DNA of 64,000 nt from Agromyces lapidis (GTDB lineage: Bacteria; Actinomycetota; Actinomycetes; Actinomycetales; Microbacteriaceae), in NCBI RefSeq assembly GCF_009749405.1, contig NZ_WBIQ01000005.1, positions 372,001 through 436,000 of the forward strand, in the 5' to 3' direction. Below, piece after piece: positions 8,432 to 16,970 of this stretch (its first letter is position 1; each line of letters begins with the position of its first letter). The notes below the pieces were generated by a model that saw only the letters and a list, made by a program, of their open reading frames with translations, was not told the DNA's origin and did not search any database. The position numbers were made by a program, and so were the translations under genes.

Positions 8432-9052
8432 TCAGTCGCGCGACGGCCGTGCCAGCCGACGACTCACCCAGCGGGAGTACTGCGCCCACGGGTCGTGCAC
8501 CCCGGCCGAGAGCCCCGCGATGTGCTCGAGCAGCGCCTCGTGCACCTCGAACCACTCGGTGCCCGCGCCGCGGAACGCGGCGAACTGCTCGTGCCGCGCA
8601 CGCTCGAGGAGACGGCCGCCCTGCTCGAACGCGAGCACCTCGTCGTGCGGCAGGCTTGCGACCCGGCGCCGCGGATTCGCCGAAGTGCCGATCTTCACCT
8701 GGTCGCGGTAGCGCAGGTAGTAGACGACCTCGACCGGATCGTCGTCGAGCGTGCGGTCGGGCAGCTCGCCGTAGCGCCACTCGCACTCGGCGCAGATCCA
8801 GCCGCTCGGGTAGCGCACGCCGACGCGCGAGCCGCAGGCCGGGCACGGGCCCGGCAGCAGGTCGGTCGTGCCGACCTCGCGCTCGACCCAGTCGTGGGCG
8901 AGCAGCAGGTGCCCGGCGCACAGCGGCAGCGGCGCGGCCGGCTGGGCCGGGTGCGGGCAGGCGCGGCCGTCGTCGTCGACGAGCCCGCAGCGTCGTTCGA
9001 CGTCTGCCCCGCCGCTCGCCCCGCTCGGCCCGCCGTTCGCCCTGACCGCCAC
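8432..9052 (-). CDS. GIY-YIG nuclease-like protein (T5orf172/Mug113 type) with zinc ribbon
   Basis: 206 residues. The C-terminal part VVYYLRYRDQVKIGTSANPRRRVASL is a variant GIY-YIG core, where YY and KIG replace the two eponymous triplets; the following ERARHEQFAAFR and GTEWFEV match the T5orf172/Mug113 subfamily with the catalytic Arg and Glu. The N-terminal half has C-x2-C pairs (CPACG and CAEC, about residues 70-90) that suggest a zinc ribbon, plus further cysteines near the N-terminus. Related proteins are commonly phage- or plasmid-borne, but no mobile genes lie nearby. It could be a DNA-processing or repair nuclease; the role is not known. Confidence 0.78.
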   Translation of the reverse strand: MAVRANGGPSGASGGADVERRCGLVDDDGRACPHPAQPAAPLPLCAGHLLLAHDWVEREVGTTDLLPGPCPACGSRVGVRYPSGWICAECEWRYGELPDRTLDDDPVEVVYYLRYRDQVKIGTSANPRRRVASLPHDEVLAFEQGGRLLERARHEQFAAFRGAGTEWFEVHEALLEHIAGLSAGVHDPWAQYSRWVSRRLARPSRD

Positions 9053-9189
9053 TCACGCAGGCTACGCCCGACCGGCGACACCGGCGCGAGACCGCCGTCG
9101 GTCGCCCCGGGCGCCGCGTCGGTCGCCCGCGATAGGCTCGTTCTCCGACGCCGATCGGCGTCGGACATCGACGTTCACGGGGTGGGGTC

Positions 9190-9858
9190 ATGCCGTTCTG
9201 GCGCAAGAGGCGGGCGAAGCGGTTCAAGCCGTTCGACCGCAGCGCCCTGCCCGAAGTCACCCCTCCGACCTTCGACGAGATGCTCGCCGAAGGCCTGCTC
9301 GTCGCCGAGGCCGCCGGGCGCATGGCCCTGCGCAACCGCTTCGTCATGCATGCGCTGCGCGGCGACGAACCCTTCGACGCCGAGCGCGCCGCGGCCGCCG
9401 CGCGCGAGGTGCTCTACGAGCTCGTGCAGGAGGCCGACGAGGTCGCCGAGCGCACGGCAGAAGACCGCGCCGCCGCGGCACGCCGCGAGGGTCGTGCATC
9501 GAACGAACACGACTACCGACGGGCCGATGCTGCGAACCTGCGTCGGCGCGAGCAGGTCTACGCCGCGGTGGCGAAAGAGCTGTGGGCCAGGCGCGGCGAC
9601 CCCGAGTACCTCGCCGCCTTCGCCGAACGGGCCCGCGCCGAGGCGTGGGACGACGTCGCCGGAGCGATCGACGCGCGTCTCGCCCGCGAGTGGGGCGGCG
9701 GCTGGCCCGAGATCGAGGTCGACGAAGAGTACGAGGCCGAGCGCGAGACACGGCTGGCCGGTCTGCTGCTCGACCTCGACGACGAGCTGCGCGCGGTCGA
9801 GCGCGAGCGCGAGCGGCGCGCCGAGCAGAACGACCCCTTCCGGGGGTTCGTGGGCTGA
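9190..9858 (+). CDS. Conserved hypothetical protein, charged and helical
   Basis: 222 residues starting MPFWRKRRAKRFKPF. No family is recognised. It is rich in Ala, Glu, Arg and Asp with long predicted helices (AAREVLYELVQEADEVAERT and ERETRLAGLLLDLDDELRAVER) and no membrane segment or signal peptide. Codon usage is the same as its neighbours, with GC-rich third positions throughout, which supports it being a real gene. It is divergent from the GIY-YIG gene with a 137-bp gap and is followed 91 bp later by the CPBP gene. A cytoplasmic coiled-coil-like protein is all that can be said. Confidence 0.7.
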   Translation: MPFWRKRRAKRFKPFDRSALPEVTPPTFDEMLAEGLLVAEAAGRMALRNRFVMHALRGDEPFDAERAAAAAREVLYELVQEADEVAERTAEDRAAAARREGRASNEHDYRRADAANLRRREQVYAAVAKELWARRGDPEYLAAFAERARAEAWDDVAGAIDARLAREWGGGWPEIEVDEEYEAERETRLAGLLLDLDDELRAVERERERRAEQNDPFRGFVG

Positions 9859-9949
9859 AAGGTGCCGACGAGGCATCCTGCACTGCGAACGTCGCGCACC
9901 GCAGCATGCTCGGGCTGTCATGATGGCCTCATCGACGACCGGGGGCCGC

Positions 9950-10759
9950 ATGATGAGCGAGGTGTTCAGCGAGCCGGGGCGCATTCGCCCGCTCGTCGAC
10001 CGCGACCGCTTCGGGCGCGTGATCGAGCGGGCCGACGGCGTCGACTTCCCCTTCTACGACGGGGCGCCGATCGAACTCGCGACCTGGCGCTGGGTCGTCG
10101 TCTGGGCGGCGTGCATCGCGGGATTCCTCGTGCTGACCTTCTTTCCCCAGCCCGGCAACGTCGTCGCGATCGTGCCGCGAACCCTCTTCGTCGCGATTCC
10201 GCTCGCCGTGCTCGCGCTCGTCGCCGGACGCCACTGGACCGCGCCGTTCCGCAGGGTGGGCTGGCGCGACCTGCTCGCAATGGTCTTCTTCGCCGTGCTG
10301 AACATCGTCATCACGTTCACGGTGGGTGCGATCGTCTCGATGCTGTTCCGGGTGACCCCGAATACGACGATCGCCGCAGCGGGAGAGGCAGGAAGCGTCG
10401 ACGCGATCGCCTTGTACGCGGGCAGCGCCATCCAGCTCGTCGGCGAGGAGGTGTTCACCCTGCTCCCGTTCCTCGCGGTGCTGTACCTGCTCTTCGCGAA
10501 GGGCGGGCTCTCGCGCAGGGCGGCGGTGGTGCTGGCGTGGATCGCCTCCGCGCTGTGGTTCGGGGCGGCGCACCTGCCGACCTACGACTGGAACGTCGCC
10601 CAGGCGTTCCTCGTCATCGGCTCGGCACGCATCGCGTTCACGCTCGCGTTCATCCGCACGAAGAACCTGTGGGTCGCGGCCGGGGCGCACATCCTCAGCG
10701 ACTGGGTGTTCCTCACGGCGGCGGTGGCGGGGCTCGCCGGGGCTTCCGCGCTAACGTGA
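9950..10759 (+). CDS. CPBP-family intramembrane metalloprotease-like protein
   Basis: 269 residues from ATG 9950, which follows GGGGG; ATGs at 9920 and 9923 are in frame but lack a ribosome site. At least seven hydrophobic helices are seen. Three motifs fit the CPBP (Rce1-like) fold: GEEVFTLLPF with the double Glu, FGAAH as FxxxH, and HILSD in place of HxxxN. The Arg usual in EExxxR is missing. Family members may cleave prenylated or bacteriocin peptides or serve as immunity proteins. No bacteriocin gene is adjacent. The N-terminal 50 residues are soluble and acidic. Confidence 0.8.
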   Translation: MMSEVFSEPGRIRPLVDRDRFGRVIERADGVDFPFYDGAPIELATWRWVVVWAACIAGFLVLTFFPQPGNVVAIVPRTLFVAIPLAVLALVAGRHWTAPFRRVGWRDLLAMVFFAVLNIVITFTVGAIVSMLFRVTPNTTIAAAGEAGSVDAIALYAGSAIQLVGEEVFTLLPFLAVLYLLFAKGGLSRRAAVVLAWIASALWFGAAHLPTYDWNVAQAFLVIGSARIAFTLAFIRTKNLWVAAGAHILSDWVFLTAAVAGLAGASALT

Positions 10760-10764
10760 TCGGC

Positions 10765-11376
10765 ATGTCTGCGCGCGCGATGGAGTGGAACGACGGCCGA
10801 TGGACCCGGGAGCCCGAATCGGTGCGGCCCGACGGCGACGCGCTCGTCGTCACCGCAGCCGAGGGCAGCGACTACTGGCGCACCACCCACTACGGCTTCG
10901 TGCACGACGACGGGCACGGGCTGCTCGCCGACTGGCCGACGGGCAGCGCGTTCGAGGTGAGTTTCGACACCTCGACGCTCACCGGGCTCTATGACCAGGC
11001 CGGCATCCTGCTCTTCGCAGGCGAGGAGCATTGGGTGAAGGCGGGACTCGAGGTCTCGGACGGGGTGCTGCACCTCGGTGCGGTCGTCACGAACGGCGTC
11101 AGCGACTGGTCGATGGCACCCGTGCCCGACTGGGCAGGCGAGGTCGTCACCATCCGCGCGAGCCGCGGCGGCGTGGCAGGCGACGCGATCACCCTGCGCG
11201 CGCGCACCGAGACGAGCGGGTGGCGCACCCTTCGCGTCGCCCCGTTCACCGCCGGAGCGGCGCAGGCCGGGCCGATGATCTGCGCGCCGCTGCGGGCCGA
11301 CCTCACCGTGCGGTTCACCCGGTGGGTGCTCACCGACGCCGATCTCGACCTGCACGAGGATCCGCCGGTCGCCTGA
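10765..11376 (+). CDS. DUF1349 domain protein (concanavalin-like beta sandwich)
   Basis: 203 residues, starting 5 bp after the CPBP stop. The core, with FEVSFDTSTLTGLYDQAGILLF, EEHWVKAGLEVSDGVLHLGAVVTNGVSDW and the C-terminal APLRADLTVRFTRW, matches the DUF1349 family, which adopts a lectin-like jelly roll related to yeast YgaR/YteR-type proteins. No signal peptide is visible, so it is cytoplasmic. Such proteins occur alone in many actinobacteria and may bind sugars, but no ligand is known. The tight spacing suggests that it is co-transcribed with the CPBP gene. Confidence 0.82.
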   Translation: MSARAMEWNDGRWTREPESVRPDGDALVVTAAEGSDYWRTTHYGFVHDDGHGLLADWPTGSAFEVSFDTSTLTGLYDQAGILLFAGEEHWVKAGLEVSDGVLHLGAVVTNGVSDWSMAPVPDWAGEVVTIRASRGGVAGDAITLRARTETSGWRTLRVAPFTAGAAQAGPMICAPLRADLTVRFTRWVLTDADLDLHEDPPVA

Positions 11377-11401
11377 AGGTGGCTCGACGGGGCTCGACGG
11401 C

Positions 11402-12736
11402 TCAGGCCGGTTCGAGCATCGAGCCGATCTCGGGGACCGACGTCGCGTAGGTGTCGAGCAACGATCGGGCGACGCTGACCGAGTCGACCAGTGGATGCGC
11501 GGCGAACGCTCGCCACGCGAGCTCGCGCGACCGTTCGTTCACGGCGCCGATGATCAGTCGCTCGGCGGACTTGACCTGCGTCATCAGCCCGAGCATCTCG
11601 CCGGTGACCGGGGCGATCGGCCACGGGTGCACGCCGTCCGCGTCGACGACGCAGCCGACCTCGACGACCGCGTCGTCGGGCAACTGCGGGACGAGGCTGT
11701 TGTTGCGCACGTTGAGGATCATCGTCGACGGACGTCCGCTCGCGAGTGCGGCCATCAGGTCGAGCGCGACCTGGTGGTAGCCGCCGCCGTCGACGTCGGA
11801 CTCGTGGCGTTGTTCGTCGTCGCCGCGGCTCTCGGCCATGTAGCTCGACTCCCGCTCGTGGCGGGCGCGCAGCCAGGTCTCGAGGGGGTCGTCGCCGGGC
11901 GCGGCGTAGAAGGTTGACTGCTGCCGGTCGAGGAACTCGCCCCTCGTCGACTCCGCCGCCCGGATGCTGGCCGTCGCCTCGCGGGTGAAGTAGTAGTAGT
12001 ACAGGTACTCGTTCGGCAGCGCTCCGATGGCCCGCACCCAGTCGAAGCCCATCAACCGGGCCTCCTCGATGGTCGCCAGCGAGGTGTCCGACGCGAGCAG
12101 GCGCGGGAGGAGGTCTTCGCCCCCTGCGGTGATCGACCGCAGCCACCCGAGGTGGTTGAGCCCGACGTAGTCGAACGCGATGCCGTTCGCCGCACTGCCG
12201 GTCGCGGACGCAGCTCGGCGCATGAGCCCGATCGGAGTGTCGCAGATGCCGACGACCCGGTCGCCGAGCACTCGTTGCATCGCCTCGGTGACGATGCCGG
12301 CCGGGTTCGTGAAGTTGATCACCCACGCCTCGGGTGCGACCCGGCGGATCGTCTCGGCGAGCCGCGTCATGAACGGCACGGTGCGCAGCGCGTAGGCAAG
12401 CCCGCCCGGGCCGACCGTCTCCTGGCCGAGCACGCCGAGGTCGAGCGCGGTGCGCTCGTCGAGGATGCGGCCGCGGGTGCCGCCGATGCGCACGGCGCTG
12501 AAGACGAAGTCGGCGCCGCGCAGCGCTTCGTCGAGGTCGGTGGTGGTGGTGATCGCCGGCACGTGCCGACGCTCCCGGGCGAGGCGCGTGAGGATCGCGC
12601 CGATCGTCTCGAGCCGCGACGCCGACACGTCGTAGAGGGCGAGCTCGTCGATGCGCACGGGGGCGTCGTCGGCGGCGACCGCCTCGAACACCTGGGGCAC
12701 GCGGAACCCGCCGCCGCCGATGATGGTGAGCTTCAC
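11402..12736 (-). CDS. Glycoside hydrolase family 4 (6-phospho-beta-glucosidase-like)
   Basis: 444 residues from a GTG at 12736 that overlaps the DeoR stop by 4 bp (GTGA). VKLTIIGGGGFRVPQVFEAV is the NAD-binding Rossmann start of GH4 enzymes. GICDTPIGLMRR supplies the Mn-binding Cys and GLNHLGWLR the conserved metal-binding His; INFTNPAG is a further family block. GH4 enzymes cleave glycosides by a redox-elimination route with NAD+ and Mn2+. Sequence looks most like the 6-phospho-beta-glucosidase branch. In this locus uptake is by an ABC importer, not a PTS, so either a kinase such as the neighbouring PfkB supplies the phosphate or the substrate is not phosphorylated. Confidence 0.88.
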   Translation of the reverse strand: MKLTIIGGGGFRVPQVFEAVAADDAPVRIDELALYDVSASRLETIGAILTRLARERRHVPAITTTTDLDEALRGADFVFSAVRIGGTRGRILDERTALDLGVLGQETVGPGGLAYALRTVPFMTRLAETIRRVAPEAWVINFTNPAGIVTEAMQRVLGDRVVGICDTPIGLMRRAASATGSAANGIAFDYVGLNHLGWLRSITAGGEDLLPRLLASDTSLATIEEARLMGFDWVRAIGALPNEYLYYYYFTREATASIRAAESTRGEFLDRQQSTFYAAPGDDPLETWLRARHERESSYMAESRGDDEQRHESDVDGGGYHQVALDLMAALASGRPSTMILNVRNNSLVPQLPDDAVVEVGCVVDADGVHPWPIAPVTGEMLGLMTQVKSAERLIIGAVNERSRELAWRAFAAHPLVDSVSVARSLLDTYATSVPEIGSMLEPA

Positions 12737-13482
12737 GCGGTCATCACCTCGACTCCCGATCCGCGGAGGAGGTCGAGGGTCGCGGAGTCCGCGTCGTCGT
12801 TCGTGACGACCGCCGAGATCCGGTCGGGTCCGCACACGCTCAGCACCCCGACGCCGGGGAACTTCGAGGAGTCGGCCAGCACGACGGTGCGCTGGGACGA
12901 CTCGATCATGGCCCGTTTGACGGGCACCTCCATGCCCGTGGTGTCGCTGATGGTGCCATCAGAGCGGATGCCGCTCGTGCCGAGGAAGCACGTCGTCGCC
13001 CGGATCTGCGCGAGCGCCTGCTCGGTGAGCGTGCCGATCATCGAGTTGTAGTTCTTGCGCACGGCACCGCCGAGCACGATCAGCTCGACGACGTCGTCAT
13101 CGCGCAGTTCGTCGATGACCGCGAGGCTCGAGGTGATGACCGTGATGCGGCGGCCGCGCAGCTGCGCGGCGAGCAGCGCGGTGGTCGTGCCGATGTCGAT
13201 GATGACCACATCGCCCTCCGCTACGAGTTCGGCCGCGCGTTCGGCGACCCGCGACTTCTCGGGTGCGTGCTGGCGCTCGACGTCGGTGAACGGGATCTGG
13301 TCGGGCTCGATGCTGCCGCCGCCGCGCACGCGACGCAGGAGGCCCTCTGCGCTGAGGGCGTTGAGGTCGCGGCGGATCGTCGAGAGCGAGACGCCGAACT
13401 GCACGGCGAGCTCTTCGACGGTGACTTCGCCGTCGGTGCGCAGGGAGTTCAGGATCTGAGCCTGTCGCGTTGCTGTGAGCAT
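12733..13482 (-). CDS. DeoR-family transcriptional repressor of sugar locus
   Basis: 249 residues from ATG 13482. The N-terminal TRQAQILNSLRTDGEVTVEELAV, then VSLSTIRRDLNALSAEGLLRRVRGG, is the DeoR winged helix; the C-terminal half has IDIGTTTALLA and GTSGIRSDGTISDTTGMEV, the sugar-phosphate binding fold shared with ribose isomerase-like domains. It should repress the divergent PfkB-ABC operon and its own GH4 operon until a phosphorylated sugar binds. The 137-bp region between the two operons carries direct repeats at 20-bp spacing. The frame opens further upstream to 13533, but the ATG at 13482 matches family length. Confidence 0.9.
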   Translation of the reverse strand: MLTATRQAQILNSLRTDGEVTVEELAVQFGVSLSTIRRDLNALSAEGLLRRVRGGGSIEPDQIPFTDVERQHAPEKSRVAERAAELVAEGDVVIIDIGTTTALLAAQLRGRRITVITSSLAVIDELRDDDVVELIVLGGAVRKNYNSMIGTLTEQALAQIRATTCFLGTSGIRSDGTISDTTGMEVPVKRAMIESSQRTVVLADSSKFPGVGVLSVCGPDRISAVVTNDDADSATLDLLRGSGVEVMTA

Positions 13483-13504
13483 GAGCACGATGTTAGCAGT
13501 CAAC

Positions 13505-13560
13505 TTCGAGCATGAATCGACGCTTTCGAGCACGAATTGACGCAGAACCGTTCATTCGAG
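13505..13560. promoter_or_regulatory. Candidate DeoR operator: two 18-bp direct repeats plus a half copy
   Basis: TTCGAGCATGAATCGACG at 13505-13522 recurs as TTCGAGCACGAATTGACG at 13525-13542 (16 of 18 identical, 20-bp period, two helical turns). A third TTCGAG is at 13555. The second copy overlaps a TTGACG that could be the -35 box of pfkB, with GAGTAT 16 bp further on. This is where a repressor encoded next door would be expected. Confidence 0.6.
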
Positions 13561-13619
13561 AGTATGTTCAGTCAAAGCCGATCTCGTGATCGCGCGGGTG
13601 ATGCACTCAAGGAGGATGC

Positions 13620-14717
13620 GTGGCAGAACGGGTGGCCGACGGCACCGTCGACGTGCTCCTCACCGGGTCGGTCTTCTTCGACCTGGTGCTCACCGACTTG
13701 GCCGGAACGCCTCGGCCCGGCACCGAGATCTACGCCGACGGCCTCGACTCGAGTCCCGGCGGGGTCGCCAACCTCGCCGTCGCCACCGCACGGCTCGGCC
13801 TCACCACGTCGCTGGCGGCGACGCTCGGCGACGACGTCTACGGTCGCTGGTGCTGGGAGTTCCTCGCCGATCGCGAGGGCATCGACCTCGGCCGATCGCG
13901 GCTCGTGCCCGGCTGGCCGACGCCCGTCACGGTCTCCATCGCCTCCGGTGGGGACCGCAGCATGGTCACCCGCGAGAAGCCCGCGCCGTACACCGCCGGC
14001 GAGCTCGTCGGCGACGACGCGCGGGCTCGCGCGGCCTTCGTCGACCTCGGTGCCGCTCGCGGTGGCCGGGCCGACGACGCATGGTGGCGTACCGCAGCGC
14101 ACGCGGGCACCAAGGTCTTCGCCGACCTCGGCTGGGATGCGACCGAGCGGTGGGACCCGGCCGACCTCAGCCCTCTCGCCGACTGCTTCGCCTTCACCCC
14201 CAATGAGACCGAGGCCATGGCGTACACGCGCACCGACTCCGCCGTCGCCGCGGCCCGCGCGCTCGCCGAACTTGTGCCGCTCGTCGTGGTCACCCGCGGT
14301 GAGCACGGCGCCGTCGCGATCGACTCGACCCGCGGCGAAGAGGTCGTCGTGGACGCGGTGCCGTCGAACGGACGGGATGCCACGGGCGCCGGCGACGTCT
14401 TCGGCGCAGCCCTCGTCTACGGAACCCTGCACGAGCTGCCGCTCGTCGACCGGCTCTCGTTCGCGGCGCTGTGCGCAGCGCTCGCGGTCGAGCACCCGGG
14501 CGGGGCCGTCGGTGCGCCCGGCTGGGGCGACCTCGCCGACTGGTGGGATCGCACGCAGCACGGCACCGACGCGGCGCTCGCGGCGCGATTCGGCTTCCTC
14601 GACGACGCCGTCCCCGAGGCATCCGGGCGCCGCAGAGCGGAGCTCGCCTTCCCCTTCGCCGACTACGCCACCACAGCGGCCCGGCGATCGAATCCCGAGA
14701 AGAGAGGTACATCATGA
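13620..14717 (+). CDS. PfkB-family carbohydrate kinase
   Basis: 365 residues from a GTG at 13620, preceded by AAGGAGGA, a strong ribosome site. SSPGGVANLAVATARLG at residues 45-60 is the sugar-binding Gly-Gly segment and DATGAGDVFGAAL from residue 253 is the PfkB signature with catalytic Asp259 and the anion hole. It should phosphorylate a sugar such as fructose, ribose or a deoxy or keto sugar using ATP. As first gene of the operon it is divergent from the DeoR regulator and overlaps the next gene by 4 bp (ATGA). It probably activates the sugar delivered by the importer. Substrate not determinable. Confidence 0.88.
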   Translation: MAERVADGTVDVLLTGSVFFDLVLTDLAGTPRPGTEIYADGLDSSPGGVANLAVATARLGLTTSLAATLGDDVYGRWCWEFLADREGIDLGRSRLVPGWPTPVTVSIASGGDRSMVTREKPAPYTAGELVGDDARARAAFVDLGAARGGRADDAWWRTAAHAGTKVFADLGWDATERWDPADLSPLADCFAFTPNETEAMAYTRTDSAVAAARALAELVPLVVVTRGEHGAVAIDSTRGEEVVVDAVPSNGRDATGAGDVFGAALVYGTLHELPLVDRLSFAALCAALAVEHPGGAVGAPGWGDLADWWDRTQHGTDAALAARFGFLDDAVPEASGRRRAELAFPFADYATTAARRSNPEKRGTS

Positions 14718-16072
14718 GACGGAACACCCGACTGACCGCGGTGGCGCTGAGCGGCGCCGCTCTCGTCGTCGCCCTCACGAGCTGCGCCCCCGGCACCGGT
14801 GCCGACACCGGCAGCACCGCCGACACGGGCGACATCAGCACCGACATCTCGGGCGTCGGCGACGTGACGCTCACCGTCTGGGACCAGGAGGTGCGCGGCG
14901 GCCAGAACGAGCAGATGGAGCAGCTCAACGAGGCGTTCATGGAGAAGTACCCAAACGTCACGATCGACCGCAACTCCCAGTCGTTCGACGACCTCGCCAC
15001 GACGCTGCGGCTCGCCCTCACCGACGCCGACGCGCCCGACGTCGTGCAGGCGAACAACGGTCGCAACACGATGGGTCAGTTCGTCGCCGCCGAGCAGCTG
15101 CGCGCGCTCGACGACTACGCCGAGGCGTACGGCTGGTTCGACCGCTATTCGCCGTCGGTGCTGCAGTACTCGACCTACAGCGACGACGCCAAGGTGTTCG
15201 GCGACGGCAATCTCTACGGCCTCCCGCAGGTCGGCGAGGTCGTCGGCGTCTTCTACTCGAAGCAGAAGCTCGCCGACCTCGGCCTCGAGGTGCCCGCCGA
15301 CTGGACCGAGTTCGACGCCGCGCTGAAGACGGCGAAGGCCGCGGGGGAGACCCCGATGCTGCTCGGCAACATCGAGAAATGGCCGGCGCTGCACGTGTTC
15401 GGACCGGTGCAGGGTGATGACGTCGAGGCCGACGTCATCACCGACCTCGGCCTCGGCAACGCCGGCCAGAGCTGGACGACGCCCGAGAACGTCGCGGCCG
15501 CGACGACGCTGCAGGACTGGGTGAACGCCGGCTACTTCAACGAGGGCGTGAACGGCACCGACTACGACGCGGCCTGGCAGTCGCTCGCGGCCGGCGACGG
15601 CGTGTTCCTGATCGGCGGCTCGTGGCTCGCCGCCGACCTCGCCGACGCGATGGGCGATGACGTCGGCTTCTTCATCCCGAACACGGGCGACGGCACGCCG
15701 GCCACCACGGGCGGCACCGGCCTGCCCTTCACCATCACCTCAGCCGCCGAGAACACTGACGTGGCCGCCGCGTACATCGACTTCATCACGAGCGACGAGG
15801 CGATGGACGTGCTCGCCGAGACCGGCAACCTGCCGGTCAACCGCACGGCCGAGCTCGCTCCGAGCGAGGGCGTGATGGCCGACGTGTTCACCGTCTTCGG
15901 CGAGGTCACCGGCAACGGCAGCCTGCTGCCCTACCTCGACTACGCGACGCCGACCTTCGGCGACACGATGGGGCAGGCGCTGCAGGACCTGCTCGCGGGC
16001 CAGACGACGCCCGAGAAGTTCACGGAGACCCTCGAGGCCGACTACTCGGAGTTCGTCGCAAGCAATGAGTGA
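14714..16072 (+). CDS. ABC sugar transporter substrate-binding lipoprotein
   Basis: 452 residues. The N-terminus MRRNTRLTAVALSGAALVV is a signal peptide with lipobox LTSC and acylated Cys24. The mature domain, starting near DVTLTVWDQEVRGGQNEQM, follows the family 1 extracellular solute-binding pattern, with FYSKQKLADLGL and ADWTEFDAALKTAKAAG. It should bind a sugar or oligosaccharide outside the membrane and pass it to the permeases. The gene overlaps pfkB at its start and the permease gene by 8 bp at its end, so translational coupling is likely. No ATPase gene is present in this operon, so a shared one, such as that at 26.6 kb, may energise it. Confidence 0.9.
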   Translation: MRRNTRLTAVALSGAALVVALTSCAPGTGADTGSTADTGDISTDISGVGDVTLTVWDQEVRGGQNEQMEQLNEAFMEKYPNVTIDRNSQSFDDLATTLRLALTDADAPDVVQANNGRNTMGQFVAAEQLRALDDYAEAYGWFDRYSPSVLQYSTYSDDAKVFGDGNLYGLPQVGEVVGVFYSKQKLADLGLEVPADWTEFDAALKTAKAAGETPMLLGNIEKWPALHVFGPVQGDDVEADVITDLGLGNAGQSWTTPENVAAATTLQDWVNAGYFNEGVNGTDYDAAWQSLAAGDGVFLIGGSWLAADLADAMGDDVGFFIPNTGDGTPATTGGTGLPFTITSAAENTDVAAAYIDFITSDEAMDVLAETGNLPVNRTAELAPSEGVMADVFTVFGEVTGNGSLLPYLDYATPTFGDTMGQALQDLLAGQTTPEKFTETLEADYSEFVASNE

Positions 16073-16970
16073 CGGCACGACCACGATCGGGCGGAGCGCC
16101 TCGCGGCGTTCCGCCCGATCGGCGTGGGTCCCCTGGGCGTACCTGGCCCCCGCCCTCCTGCTCTACGGCGCCTTCCTGCTCTTCCCGCTCGTGCGGGCTG
16201 CGCAGTTCTCGCTCTTCGAATGGGACGGGCTCGGGGCATCCACCTTCGTCGGCTTCGACAATTACGTCGAGATCCTCGCCGACCAACGCCTGCGCGAGGC
16301 CTTCTGGCATGCCCTCGTGCTCGTGTTCTTCTACGCGGTGCTGCCGCTCGTGATCGGCCTGCTGCTCGCGAGCCTGCTGACGCGTGCACAGGTGCGCGGG
16401 CTCGGCTTCTTCCGCAGCGTGATCTTCCTGCCGCAGGTCATCGCGATGGTCGTCGTCGCCGTCACCTGGCGGCAGATCTACGCCCCCGACGGGCCGCTCA
16501 ACGGGTTCCTCCGCATGATCGGGCTCGGGTCGCTCGCGCGGCCGTGGCTCGGCGACTACGTGTTCACCCTGCCCGCGGTCGGACTCATCGGAACCTGGGT
16601 CTGCACGGGCCTCGTGACCGTGCTGCTCATGGCCGGCATGAGCCGCGTGCCGCGCGAGCTGTACGAGGCGGCGCGCCTCGACGGCTCCGGGCCCGTGCGC
16701 GAGTTCTTCGCGATCACGCTGCCGATGGTGCGCGGCGAGATCACGGTCGCGCTCACGCTCACGATCGTCGCCGCGCTCAAGACGTTCGACCTCGTGTACG
16801 TCACGACGAGCGGCGGACCTGGCACCTCGACCACGGTGCCGAGCTACGAGATCTACCGCCGGGCCTTCGAGCTCGGCGAGGTCGGCGTCGCGACCGCCGT
16901 CGGCGTCGTGCTCACCCTCATCGTCTTCGCCATCAACGGCGTCGTGAACATGATCGGAGACCGCAAGTGA
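16065..16970 (+). CDS. ABC sugar transporter permease (MalF/UgpA type)
   Basis: 301 residues with six predicted helices, starting around AWVPWAYLAPALLLYGAFLL. The cytoplasmic EAA loop is ELYEAARLDGSGPVREFFAITLP, the coupling helix that contacts the ATPase. The start ATG at 16065 lies inside the end of the binding-protein gene. Together with the following permease it forms the membrane channel of the importer. The first 20 residues are polar and basic and sit in the cytoplasm. Confidence 0.9.
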   Translation: MSDGTTTIGRSASRRSARSAWVPWAYLAPALLLYGAFLLFPLVRAAQFSLFEWDGLGASTFVGFDNYVEILADQRLREAFWHALVLVFFYAVLPLVIGLLLASLLTRAQVRGLGFFRSVIFLPQVIAMVVVAVTWRQIYAPDGPLNGFLRMIGLGSLARPWLGDYVFTLPAVGLIGTWVCTGLVTVLLMAGMSRVPRELYEAARLDGSGPVREFFAITLPMVRGEITVALTLTIVAALKTFDLVYVTTSGGPGTSTTVPSYEIYRRAFELGEVGVATAVGVVLTLIVFAINGVVNMIGDRK

